Source: Oryzias latipes
Lineage: Eukaryota > Chordata > Actinopteri > Beloniformes > Adrianichthyidae
Assembly (NCBI RefSeq): GCF_002234675.1
Contig: NC_019864.2
Location: 12,851,582 to 12,915,581, forward strand
DNA length: 64,000 nucleotides
Direction of reading: 5' to 3'
In this document: positions 10,626 through 20,493 of the stretch, piece by piece
Position numbering within the stretch: position 1 is the first letter of the stretch
Layout of the letters: every line of letters begins with the position of its first letter
Notes under the pieces: model-generated
Database searches by the model: none
Seen by the model: only the letters and a program-made list of their open reading frames with translations
What the model was told of the DNA's origin: nothing
Translations under genes and position numbers: made by a program

Positions 10626-12640
10626 CTGAGATCAGATCAGTCTGATCACTTGCATTAGAACTTACCTTTACCTCATTTGTCATCCGCTGGCCTGAAGGCC
10701 TGCAGTGAGTTTATTCTTTGATGAAGTCCTATTTCAAAGCTGTAAAAATATTGCAGCTTTTTTCTCCTTGCATCTCCTTACTGTGTCTCACAGCTACCAT
10801 GTACAATCTGGGCATTTTCCACGGATGAAATTTCTTTCTTTTGCGATACGAGTGTGAATTACCTAATCCAAAGGTGTTTCTTGTGTTTCATCATTTGTCG
10901 ATGTGTGCAGAAATCAGTCAAGAGTTTCAGCTGATGGGTCTGTACTTGAATTCTGCTCTGAGCTGTTTGAAATTGTGGTCGGTTTCAGTTCATGCGTAAG
11001 TCTCTCACAGGGGGGTGTCAGGCGCCACGCAGAAGGCGGGTCTGTGCGTGAAATGTTTATAGATGTATCACAGAGGAACCACATTAAAACCACGGAACAA
11101 GTACACATAACCACGCAAGGAACACATAAATCTGCTTCATTGAATTTCTTTAATTTGACATTCAGAGCACTGAGCAGAGATCACATCAGCACCATGGTCA
11201 GCGCCCTCTGCTGGTCCTTCCATTGGTTTGACCATTATGACCAGTTTTCATCCGGGGACAATGCGCAAGTTGTATGTAGTGGGAGTGTGACACGGCCTGA
11301 ACTTCAGGAATGTCACTCAGTTCTTCCAGGTAACTTTCTGAATGAGAAGCAAAAGAAGAAAACATCTCAGTTTTTGTGAGGCACACTGCTACAACAAAGG
11401 TTGGACAGAGTGCAGTGGTTTACCTGTTTGAACATCCAGGTGTTTCCTGCGCTGTAGAGATGGGATTTATGGCTCTTTGGATCAGATCACATGTATTCCC
11501 TTTAAGAAGCCAGTCTGGAATTTATTCCTTTTATCCTGGAAATAATCACAGGGAGGATTGATGGGCTGATACCTGGATCAGAATAATTCAAATTCAGATT
11601 TCTTACAGGTCATTTAGTTCAAATTCTTTTTGAAATATCAATTCAAGCTTTATTTGACATGTGTGGCCAAGATGTTAAAGTCATTGTAAATATTCCACTT
11701 CCAAATCCTCTGAGTTGACAGCAAGATCTATGTAGCCTTTGTAAAAAGAGTGTGTTTGTGTACTTGAATTGTGTTATTACTGCAGCAGCTAAACCAGGGG
11801 TCTACAACCTAACGCTAAAAGAACCAATTGGTCCAGTTTCTTACAACCCCTGGCTGCACCACCCTGTTTAGAAAAATGCACTTTATTGGTGTTTTTGTGC
11901 TTATTACGCGATCTTTTTGTAACACATAGCTTTGAAATATTTACAATAATGAAATTCCAACAGTCGTGTATTTTATCAGGCCGTGTGACAATGTTGATTT
12001 CTTTTACTCTGACAGAAGTACAGACAAGTTCCTTTTCTAAAATCAAAGTCTCTGTCAAAAGAGATCCTCCTGAAGGTGCAGACGTTCTAGCAGTTACCTT
12101 TATAGCACAATTCTGTCATTGGAGAACTTCTGAACACATGTAGGAGAAGATAAGGACACATGCTTGAAACTTATTGTAATAAACAGTTCGGACGATATGG
12201 AATCCTCATCATTATACTCAGTCATCGGATTGATAAAGCACACAAGGGCTCTTCATTTAGTGTCATGTCAGCAGTGGTGAAAAACGAGTTTATTTTACTA
12301 TTAAAAGATCACCTCATTAAAAAAATAAGCTGAAACTGTAACCAACAAACCCATCATTTATACACAACACAAATCAGGCTGCTCTGAGCTGCACGCAAAA
12401 GCTTCTGGTGAAACATTTGAATACCAGAATTTCAACAAACAGCAAAACTCAAAAATTCCTGTCTTCAGAACGAGCACTGAAAGTTCACGCGCTGTGAGTC
12501 TGAGACACGCCTCTTTTCTGTTTTCACGGAGGTCCTCCCGTGAAAGGGGTGATTGCATCTAAGATAAGTAGGGTGAGCTGGTTTGAGGATTTCTGTGAAC
12601 GTGTGAAGCTCAGGGGAGGGAGGAAAAAAGACAGAGAAAG
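10626..12640. other. Duplicon non-coding DNA upstream of kinase
   Basis: About 2 kb with only short ORFs that are conserved between units because the DNA is. It holds the second CTCF-like motif. No gene is supported. Confidence 0.5.
11201..11214 (-). promoter_or_regulatory. CTCF-like motif 2 (unit A)
   Basis: GCGCCCTCTGCTGG on the plus strand, the same orientation as motif 1 about 1.2 kb away. Present in B (22445) and C (33681); unit D is deleted from this point. Confidence 0.45.
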
Positions 12641-13246
12641 AGAACAGTTCCCAGCCAAGCGACACTCAAAAGGTTCGGTTCGTTCGTGAGCGCGGGTTCA
12701 GGAGTTCTGGCTCTGAACTTCCTCCCTCCTACCTGTTTTGGACCACCAGCTCTGGTTGTGCGCTCCTCCTGCGTGCACATGTCAGACTTGATCAGGCCGA
12801 AATGTTGGAAACCGTTTGAATTTTGAGAGTCACGTGCACGTCAGCGAGGTCCATTTCATTCATCATTCATTTAGCCCTCTTAGACAGGCATGACTGACAG
12901 CTGGCTCGCGCGCGCGCACACAACCCACGTGACTGCGGTGGTTCTATGAGTGACAAAACTGTCCGGAAATGACGTCAAGAACATCACCCTTCATATTTGG
13001 ATTACCTCACACTATCCATGATCTGTAATGACAACAATCTGCATCACTTTTATGGATAAATACACGTTATGATGTCATTTTACATCATGGCAATCAAGTA
13101 GTGAATCTTTAAATATACCTTGAGTTTCCCATGAGAAACATCTTAAAGTTGCGGATAGAAAGTCAAAAACTTTTGATTAATTGTGTTCTAAGATTAAATC
13201 TTTAAAACTGACAGACGATCTGAAGAAGAACAGACTGAAAGAAAAA
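12641..13246 (+). promoter_or_regulatory. Promoter-like block upstream of kinase A
   Basis: A locally CpG-rich stretch (GAGCGCGGG, a (CG)n run near 12907) with an E-box CACGTG at 12926-12931 and a full palindromic CRE TGACGTCA at 12970-12977, about 270 bp before the ATG. A possible 3' splice site TTCTAAG at 13186-13192 would allow an untranslated upstream exon. The role is inferred from position and motifs. Confidence 0.4.
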
Positions 13247-16200
13247 ATGTCAAGAAAAGGAAATAAACAAACTGAAGCCGTGGAGTTGAGGGTAGGCAGT
13301 GAGTTGGTTGGAAGTAAGGGGGTCTATATAGTTAAAGAATTCCTGGGAGAAGGAGGTTTTGGAAAAGTGGCTAAATGTAGTAAATTGTGGAGTCTGGAAT
13401 ATTACGCTGTTAAAATCATGAAAATATCCAGAGAAGGACAGAAAGAGTTTGAAACGATGAAACTGATCCAAGACCTGGATCCTGATGAGAACCACTTGAT
13501 TAAGATGTACGAATGCTTCACTTATAGAAAAATGACTTGCATAGTGTACGAGCTCTTGGAGGTCAATTTTCATGATTCCTTGATGAATGAGCAGCAGCTG
13601 GTCCCTTTGTGTTATATCAGAGTCATTGCTCAGCAGTTGCTCAAGGCTCTCAAAGCACTCAAAAGTATCGGTGTGGCACACTGCGACATAAAATTAGACA
13701 ACATTATGTTTAAGGATCTAGATGACATGAATGTAAAACTCATAGACTTTGGTCTGGCTGTAGAGACAAATGAAATTTTAACCGGAACCAAAATGCAAGT
13801 AACTCAATTCAGAGCTCCTGAAGTTATCCTGGGTCTCCCTTTAGATGAAAGTGTTGACATGTGGGCTCTTGGCATGGTGTTGGCCTGTGTTTACTGTGGA
13901 TATTATCTCTTTCTATCAAGTACCGAATACGAAACAATACGAGCTATGGTGCACATATTTGGTTTACCAGAAGCTGACGTTCTCCACAGGGCAAACTACA
14001 AAGATGCCTTTTTCACTAGGGACAACGGTGACTGGAGACTATGCACACCAGAAGAATACACCGAAATAACTGGGAATAGAGTGAGATACATGAATCCTGT
14101 GATAGATTTTGATGCTATGACTGATAAACATCGGAACATGTACGAAATGCACGATGATGACGACCACAAAGCTTTCATTGACCTTCTCAAGCGCATGCTG
14201 GAAGTCAATCCTCAACGCAGAATCACGCCGAGTCAAGCCCTCGAACACGACTTCATCACCATGAAGCACCTTGCAGGAAAAAGTAAGGCAGCGTATGCTG
14301 CTGGATGTGAAGGCGTCATGGGAAAGACCCCACCGTCAGACGCCCAAGTAAATCCCTCAGCACCTTCTAGTTCAAGCATGAGTGGATCCTCTAACCGATG
14401 CCTGAAATCATCAATGTCAGAAGATGAAATTGTAGACGTGAGGGAAGTTCCTTCTGCTGGAAGTGCAGATGAACAATCAAGTGACTCCAGCCTTAACAGC
14501 TCTGACTCCTGTGAGAAACCCGCGTTCCAGGAAAATTTGGAAAAACCGGAAGATCTGCAGACAGACAAAGACAAGGCAAAAATATCAAGAAAAGGAAATA
14601 AAAAAACGGAAGCCCTTGAGCTGATGGTAGGACATTATTTGGTGGGAAATCAGGGGATCTATAAAGTTCAGGAATTCCTGGGAGAAGGAGGTTTTGGAAA
14701 AGTGGCTAGGTGTACTAAATTGGGAAGTCCGGAAATATATGCAATTAAAATAATAACAAATGTCCAAGAAGGCAAGGAAGAGTTTGAATCCATGAAACTA
14801 ATCCAAGTTCTGGATCCCGATGAGAACCACTTGATGAAGATGTATGAGTGTTTCTCATTTCAAAATGTGATTTGCTTGGTGTACGAGATCCTGGAAGAAA
14901 GCTTGGTAGATTTCTTGATCAAAAATGAATGCAAAGCCACACCTCTGACTTATGTCAGAGCTCTTGCTCAGCAGATGTTTCAGGCTCTGAAAGCGCTCAA
15001 AAGTATCGGTGTGGTTCACTGTGACATAAAATTGGACAACATCATGTTTGCGGATAAAAAATCCTTGAAATTCAAACTCATAGACTTTGGTCTAGCGGTA
15101 GAGTCAAAGGAACTTCCAATCGGAACCGAAATCCAAGTAACTCGATTCAGAGCACCTGAAGTTATCCTGGGTCTCCCTTTAGATGAAAGCGTTGACATGT
15201 GGGCACTTGGCATGGTATTGGCCTGTGTTTACTTCGGTAATTATCCCTTCCCATCAAGAACCGAATACGAAACAATACGAGCTATGGTGCAGATATTTGG
15301 TTTACCTGAAGCTGACGTTCTCAATAGGGCAAAGAACAAAGATACCTTTTTCACTAGGGACAATGGTGACTGGAGACTATGCACACCAGAAGAATACACC
15401 AAATCAACTGGGAAAGAATTGAGAAAAAAGAATCATGTGATAGATTTTGATGCTATGACTGATAAACATCGGAACATGTACGAAATGCACGATGATGACG
15501 ACCACAAAGCTTTCATTGACCTTCTCAAGTGCATTCTGGAAGTCAATCCTCAACGCAGAATCACGCCGAGTCAAGCCCTCGAACACGATTTCATCACCAT
15601 GAAGCACCTTGCAGGAAAAATTAAGGCAGCGTATGCTGCTGGATGTGAAGGCGTCATGGGAAAGACCGCGCCGTCACATACCCACATAAATCCCTCAGCA
15701 TCTTTTACTTCAAGCTTGAGTGGATCCTCTAATCAAAGCCTGAAATCATCAATGTCAGAAGATGAAATTGTAGACGTGAGGGAAGTTCCTTCTGCTGGAA
15801 GTGCAGATGAACAATCTAGTGACTTCAGCCTTAACAGCTCTGACTCCTGTGAGAAACCCGTGTTCCAGGAAAATTTGGAAAAACCGGAAGATCTGCAGAC
15901 AGACAAAGACATGGCAAAAATGTCAAAAAAAGGAAATAGAAAAACGGAAGCCTTTGAGCTGATGGAAGGCCGTAATTTGGTGGGAAATCAGGGGATCTAT
16001 AAAGTTCAGGAATTCCTTGGACAAGGAAGTTTTGGAAAAGTGGCTAAGTGTACTAAATTGGGAAGTCCGGAAATGTATGCAATTAAAATAATAACAAATG
16101 TCCAAGAAGGCAAGGAAGAGTTTGAATCCATGAAACTAATCCAAGTTCTGGATCCCGATGAGAACCACTTGATGAAGATGTATGAGTGTTTCTCATTTCA

Positions 16201-17047
16201 AAATGTGATTTGCTTGGTGTATGAGATCCTGGAAGAAAGCTTGGTAGATTTCTTGATCAAAAATGAATGCAAAGCCACACCTCTGACTTATGTCAGAGCC
16301 ATTGCTCAGCAGATGTTTCAGGCTCTGAAAGCGCTCAAAAGTATCGGTGTGGTTCACTGTGACATAAAATTGGACAACATTATGTTTGCAGACAAAAATT
16401 CCTTGAAATTCAAACTCATAGACTTTGGTCTAGCGGTAGAGTCAAAGGAACTTCCAATCGGAACCAAAATCCAAGCAACTCCATTCAGAGCACCTGAAGT
16501 TATCCTGGGTCTCCCTTTAGATGAAAGTATTGACATGTGGGCACTTGGAGTTAATTTGGCAACTGTTTACAGGGGAAATTTTGCTTTTCCAGATGATTAT
16601 GATTATGAAACCATCAGAGCGATGGTGCAGATATTCGGGTTACCAGAAGAAGAACTTCTTTCTACAGGACTATACACTCAAGACTATTTTACTTGGGACA
16701 GCGGTGTAAACGGCTGGAGGCTGCTCACAGCAGAGGAATATACCCAAAGAACAATGTCAAATGTCAATGGGAATCATGTGATAAATCTTGACCAGATGAC
16801 TGAGATTCATCGAAAGCAGTTTGACATGTACGATGATGACGACCACAAAGCTTTCATTGACCTTCTCAAGCGCATGCTGGAAGTCAATCCTCAATGCAGA
16901 ATCACGCCGAGTCAAGCCCTCGAACACGACTTCATCACCATGAAGCACCTTGCAGGAAAAAAGTGCTGTCAAGATGAAGAGGTCATAGGAGACAGGCAGC
17001 TGGGACGAAAGAAAAGAAACCTCTCCAGTGATAAACACGGTTCTTGA
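13247..17047 (+). CDS. HIPK-like protein with three kinase domains (copy A, intact)
   Basis: Intronless frame of 1266 residues. The start is the first ATG (context AAAAAATGTC); the upstream open codons contain no ATG and begin after TAA at 13178-13180. Domain 1 (about 28-335): glycine loop GEGGFG from G34, Lys56, HCD Asp147, DFG Asp167. Domain 2 (about 473-780): loop from G479, Lys501, Asp593, Asp613. Domain 3 (about 919-1235): GQGSFG from G925, Lys947, Asp1039, Asp1059. All catalytic residues are present, so all three look active. The C-lobe RITPSQALEHDFITMKHL and the hinge pattern resemble HIPK kinases, CMGC Ser/Thr kinases. The HIPK activation-loop Tyr is Lys182, Glu or Lys here. Two Ser/Asp-rich linkers (SEDEIVDVREVPSAGSADEQ) are nearly identical. 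No homeobox-interaction region or membrane segment is seen. Substrate unknown; cytosol or nucleus expected. Confidence 0.9.
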   Translation: MSRKGNKQTEAVELRVGSELVGSKGVYIVKEFLGEGGFGKVAKCSKLWSLEYYAVKIMKISREGQKEFETMKLIQDLDPDENHLIKMYECFTYRKMTCIVYELLEVNFHDSLMNEQQLVPLCYIRVIAQQLLKALKALKSIGVAHCDIKLDNIMFKDLDDMNVKLIDFGLAVETNEILTGTKMQVTQFRAPEVILGLPLDESVDMWALGMVLACVYCGYYLFLSSTEYETIRAMVHIFGLPEADVLHRANYKDAFFTRDNGDWRLCTPEEYTEITGNRVRYMNPVIDFDAMTDKHRNMYEMHDDDDHKAFIDLLKRMLEVNPQRRITPSQALEHDFITMKHLAGKSKAAYAAGCEGVMGKTPPSDAQVNPSAPSSSSMSGSSNRCLKSSMSEDEIVDVREVPSAGSADEQSSDSSLNSSDSCEKPAFQENLEKPEDLQTDKDKAKISRKGNKKTEALELMVGHYLVGNQGIYKVQEFLGEGGFGKVARCTKLGSPEIYAIKIITNVQEGKEEFESMKLIQVLDPDENHLMKMYECFSFQNVICLVYEILEESLVDFLIKNECKATPLTYVRALAQQMFQALKALKSIGVVHCDIKLDNIMFADKKSLKFKLIDFGLAVESKELPIGTEIQVTRFRAPEVILGLPLDESVDMWALGMVLACVYFGNYPFPSRTEYETIRAMVQIFGLPEADVLNRAKNKDTFFTRDNGDWRLCTPEEYTKSTGKELRKKNHVIDFDAMTDKHRNMYEMHDDDDHKAFIDLLKCILEVNPQRRITPSQALEHDFITMKHLAGKIKAAYAAGCEGVMGKTAPSHTHINPSASFTSSLSGSSNQSLKSSMSEDEIVDVREVPSAGSADEQSSDFSLNSSDSCEKPVFQENLEKPEDLQTDKDMAKMSKKGNRKTEAFELMEGRNLVGNQGIYKVQEFLGQGSFGKVAKCTKLGSPEMYAIKIITNVQEGKEEFESMKLIQVLDPDENHLMKMYECFSFQNVICLVYEILEESLVDFLIKNECKATPLTYVRAIAQQMFQALKALKSIGVVHCDIKLDNIMFADKNSLKFKLIDFGLAVESKELPIGTKIQATPFRAPEVILGLPLDESIDMWALGVNLATVYRGNFAFPDDYDYETIRAMVQIFGLPEEELLSTGLYTQDYFTWDSGVNGWRLLTAEEYTQRTMSNVNGNHVINLDQMTEIHRKQFDMYDDDDHKAFIDLLKRMLEVNPQCRITPSQALEHDFITMKHLAGKKCCQDEEVIGDRQLGRKKRNLSSDKHGS

Positions 17048-17103
17048 AAAGTCTAGTAGCCACAAGTCTTTTAGGCATCTTCTGAAGTTTTTTTGTGAAC
17101 ATC

Positions 17104-17700
17104 TGCCTTATTGATGTTAAATTAGTTTGGGTTTTCTCCTGGAGCTCAGGTTTACCCTTAAAAAAAATCCCATTGCCTATTAATATTGTTGTTTATTGCT
17201 ACAACATTAAAAAATATGTATTTTTTTAAATAATTTATGTTAAATTAGTTTGGGTTTTCTCCTGGTGCTCAGGTTTGCCCTTAAAAAAAGTCTCCATCCC
17301 TTATTAATATATTGTTTATTGTTAAATATGTAAAATTAAAATTTGTTTTAGTTGTTATAAATGTTAAATTAGTTTGGGTTTTCTCCTGGAGCTCAGGTTT
17401 GCCCTTAAAAATATGTCCATCTCTTATTGATATTGTTCTTTATTGTTAATAGTGTAAACATTTTGTAATTTATGTTAAATTAGTTTGGGTTTTCTCCTGG
17501 AGCTCAGGTTTGCCCTTAAAAATATGTCCATCTCTTATTGATATTGCTCTTTATTGTTAATAGTGTAAAAATGTCGTAATTTATGTTAAATTAGTTTGGG
17601 TTTTCTCCTGGAGCTCAGGTTTGCCCTTAAAAAAATGTCTCCATCGCTTATTATTATTGTTGTTTATAGTTAAAAATGTAAAAATTAAAACTGTTTACTT
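17104..17700 (+). repeat. 3'-flanking minisatellite, 5 units (copy A)
   Basis: Five tandem copies, period about 105-125 bp, share a conserved core containing TTAGTTTGGGTTTTCTCCTG and GCTCAGGTTTGCCCTTAAAA, separated by variable AT-rich spacers. They begin about 60 bp after the kinase stop and probably lie in its 3' UTR. Also at 28348-28940 and 40740-41330. Confidence 0.85.
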
Positions 17701-17724
17701 ATATTTATATTTGTAAATCAATTA

Positions 17725-17890
17725 ATCAATCAATCAATCGATTGGCCGGACGGTCAGTCAGTCAGTCAGTCAGTCAGTCAGTCAGTCAGTCAGTCAGTCA
17801 GTCAGTCAGTCAGTCAGTCAGTCAGTCAATGAATGAATAAATGAATGAATGAATCAGTAAATGAATGAATGAATCAATAAATGTATGTAA
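17725..17890 (+). repeat. (GTCA)n and (GAAT)n microsatellites
   Basis: An ATCA-type tract, then about 19 GTCA repeats, then GAAT-type repeats. The unit B counterpart (from about 28965) is of similar length; in unit C the GTCA run is about 44 bp (41389-41432). Confidence 0.9.
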
Positions 17891-18156
17891 TGCAACCACA
17901 GGGGGGCACAATCCAGCTCCCTTATGCCGGTCCCAAGTCCGGATAAATGCAGAGGGCTGTGTGAAAGAGAAACTCAATTAAATATATTAATCACAAGCAG
18001 AGATGAATTAATATCTATATACTGTACCGACCAAAAGTTTGGACACACCTCATTCAAAGAGTTTTCTTTATTTTCATGACCGTGAAAATTGTAGATTCAC
18101 ACCAAAGGCAGCAAAACTATGGATTCACACATGTTGACTTATATACTTAACACAAA

Positions 18157-18775
18157 TGTCATGTGGCCTGTCAGACTCCTCCCCCTCCAGCTCTGCTGCT
18201 CATCTCCCTCAGCTGTGACTACTCATCTCATCAAACCACCTGCTACTTAAGGAGACCCAGCTTCATCAGTCTTCGCCAGTCCGTTAACCCTGATGGTGCC
18301 TAGTCTCCTGAAGTTCGACGTCTGGCCCCCTTGTCTCTGTACTAAGCTAACCTTGTCTTGTCTTCTGCACTCAGGTTACATTCTCACGCCACGAGAGTCA
18401 CCTGAGTTCACCATCTCAAGCAGCAGCAGCAGCAGCAGCCTCAGCCTTCCACCGCTGACGTTTCTTGCCACTGTGAGCCACAGCCTCTGTTCTCACCTAG
18501 TGGCAGCCATGCCACGTGTCCACTGAGCGTCCACGCTCATCAAGATCACCATGCCACGCCAGGGTTCAAGAATCCTGCCCACGAACTTTGTCTCACTCCC
18601 GCTCTGGAAGTTCTGGATCTACAATCGAGAGCCACATCCACGACTACCCACTACACCATCAACAACCGCAAAAACATTAAGAAAATAAAACCTCTTACTT
18701 ACCTCTTCACTTACCTGCCTCTGCCTTTCTCGGTTTTCAGCATCTGGGTCCTCCCTCCGCGTTCTAGTCATGACA
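18157..18775 (+). mobile_element. Solo LTR 1, Gypsy-like (unit A)
   Basis: Begins TGTCATG and ends CATGACA, perfect 7-bp inverted ends. Contains a start-like CTACTTAAGGAGACCCAG and AATAAA near the 3' end. Flanks ACAAA and AAAAG are a poor duplication. No internal retroelement genes. Also at 29397-30015 and, altered, 41765-42546. Confidence 0.65.
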
Positions 18776-18848
18776 AAAAGTGTGAAACAACTGAAAATAT
18801 GTCATATTCTAGGTTCTTCAAAGTAGCCACAGTTTGCTTTCATTACTG

Positions 18849-19169
18849 TGTCAGGGTTCTGACTTTTTCCTTAATAAAGAGAAGAACCACACAGGAGATG
18901 AGAACTTTTGCTAGACTTCTGCAGAAGGAGAATCGGTCTGTGACAGCGCGAACTGTCACAGAGGAGTTCTGCCTTCTCAGTGTATCCAGTCTGGTTTTAT
19001 TGATGGCAGGGGTTTATAACATGAAAAGTAAGTCATTAAATCAAGCAGTACACGAACATATTGTATAATCAGAACTTTTCAGGTCATTGTTTTTGTACTG
19101 AAAGAACTGAGACGAACATATCATGGTGATAATAGCGTGTAAGCAAATGATAATTACATAACCCTAACA
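18849..19169 (-). mobile_element. Solo LTR 2, retrovirus-like (unit A)
   Basis: On the minus strand it runs TGTTAGGG to CCCTGACA, with TATAAA and AATAAA between. It is flanked by the 4-bp duplication ACTG (18845-18848 and 19170-19173), as in many endogenous retroviral LTRs. No coding sequence. Also at 30089-30409; truncated in unit C (42548-42648); absent from the diverged Tc1 piece after unit D. Confidence 0.7.
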
Positions 19170-19384
19170 ACTGCTTTGCACACTCTTGGCATTCTCTTGA
19201 TGAGCTTCAAGAGGTCGTCACCTGAAACAGTCTTCCAACAGTCTTGAAGGAGTTTCAATTGTTGGCCTTTTTGCCTTCACTCTGCAGTCCAGCTCAGCCC
19301 AAACACCCTCGATTGGGTTCAGGTGCCGGGATGGTGGTCTGTACTGTTTGGTCTGTACTGTAAATATGTGTATGTATGTATGTA

Positions 19385-19816
19385 TAGGTGCCATCAAGAT
19401 TCTGTTACATCACCCAGATTGGCGTCACCAGGGCCCTGCTCTGGAGGCAAGCAGCTCTGGGCAGGGCCCATCTCTATGGTTCTAGCCAAAGAGCTGATGT
19501 GGGATCACTCCCTCCGTGATATGGGGTCACTCTCCCGTGGGCCCACCACCTGCCAGAGAGCTCAAAAGGGGTCAGTGCAAAGTGGATTGGGAGGCAGTCG
19601 AAAGAAAGGTGCCTCAGTGGCTGTAACCCCGATGACTGAAGTTGGCTCTAGAACTTGAAAAGTCATCTCTCTAGGATGGTGGAAGCCTGAGAGACGGATT
19701 AGACTCACTACCATTCTAGAGTTTCGCAAGATGAGAGGGGGCAGGCTTGTGTGGGCATACTTGTGAGCCCCAGCGCAGCCCCTTAACTTTGGGATAACCA
19801 AAAGGCCTGTATCTGT
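19385..19816 (+). mobile_element. LINE 5'-region relic (unit A)
   Basis: Contains CACCCAGATTGGCGTCACCA and the broken frame around GCCTCAGTGGCTGTAACC, matching another relic on the minus strand at 61970-62300. It resembles the leader and early ORF of a common fish non-LTR element, but the clade is uncertain. Also at 30625-31052, 42860-43289 and 46113-46335. Confidence 0.55.
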
Positions 19817-20128
19817 ATCTGATTTAGAGTTGTCAAAAGGCTCAGAACGGCTTTGTTTTTGAAACCAATTCGTAAATAAAGCTTCACAAAAAACTTCTCT
19901 TTGATGAAATGATAATATCATTGAAAAATGATAGGATGAACTATGGAAAAAAAGGATTTTTAAATTGTAAATCATATTGGGTGATGGAGGTTATGATGAC
20001 ATCATTTCCGCTCCAAACAGCAGTTGTTGTTGGCGCTGCCTAAGTCCTCTCTCCTCTGATGTACCAAACTTTGGGAGAGCTGTATGACGCTAAACTCCAC
20101 GAAACATGATTTCTTACTTTGGGAGGAA

Positions 20129-20371
20129 GCGGCCGTGGTGCAGCGATTTCAGTCGAACCCTAATCGTAAGACTGCAGGTTTGATTCCCGCCTTCCACGCC
20201 CATGTGTCGAAGTGTCCTTGGGCAATACACTGAACCCCACCTTGCCTCTGGTGGACGGTTGGTGTCAGTGGAGCCGCCATCAGTGTGTAAATGGATGAAT
20301 GGTTCTTTGACTGTAAAGCACTTTGGGATTTCGAGGAAGGTAGAAAGCGCTATACAAGTATTCGTCATTTA
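20129..20371 (+). repeat. tRNA-derived SINE (unit B)
   Basis: Same copy as at 2457-2699, with the GGTTTGATTCC box and AAGCGCTATACAAGT tail. Confidence 0.75.
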
Positions 20372-20493
20372 TACGCCTCAAAACCAATAAATTCACAAGG
20401 AGAACATGCAAAGAAAGTGACAATTTGAACCAGAGGCCTTCTCACTGTTAAAGTGGAAGTGCTAACCACTACATCTCCGTGCCACCTCGCTCA

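Larger units (their letters stand above)
18020..19362 (-). mobile_element. Degenerate Tc1-like element with two nested LTRs (unit A)
   Basis: The left terminus TACTGTACCGACCAAAAGTT and right terminus GGTCTGTACTGTA are Tc1-type inverted ends. Minus-strand remnants of the transposase N-terminal region lie at 19174-19320 (complement of CACTCTTGGCATTCTCTTGA). Solo LTRs at 18157-18775 and 18849-19169 interrupt it. No transposase ORF survives. Confidence 0.75.
1891..19816 (+). repeat. Tandem duplicon unit A
   Basis: First unit of the kinase array. Homology with the other units begins near ATCTGATTT at 1891 and runs to 19816, where the same junction sequence recurs at the start of unit B. Subtracting the 6.4-kb transposon at 3575-9972, and about 255 bp near 2050-2310 that units B and C lack, leaves the common period of about 11.24 kb. 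Order: two SINEs, non-coding DNA, CTCF-like motifs, promoter-like block, triple-kinase ORF, minisatellite, Tc1 element with two solo LTRs, LINE relic. Confidence 0.9.

Noticed and set aside
10903-11379. 158-codon plus-strand frame in unit A
   Set aside because: Units B and C break it with length differences near 11020; no domain and no coding-like pattern.
13181-13246. Upstream extension of the kinase frame starting at a TTG
   Set aside because: TTG is not a credible start in a vertebrate; the first ATG is at 13247. The same holds at 24425 and 35749. An upstream exon remains possible.
17104-17700. CRISPR-like regular repeats with spacers
   Set aside because: The spacers are shared and AT-rich, the units are about 110 bp, and the context is vertebrate; it is a minisatellite.
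19562-19975. 137-codon minus-strand frame repeated in the units
   Set aside because: Antisense of a LINE relic joined to the next unit; conserved only because the DNA is recent.
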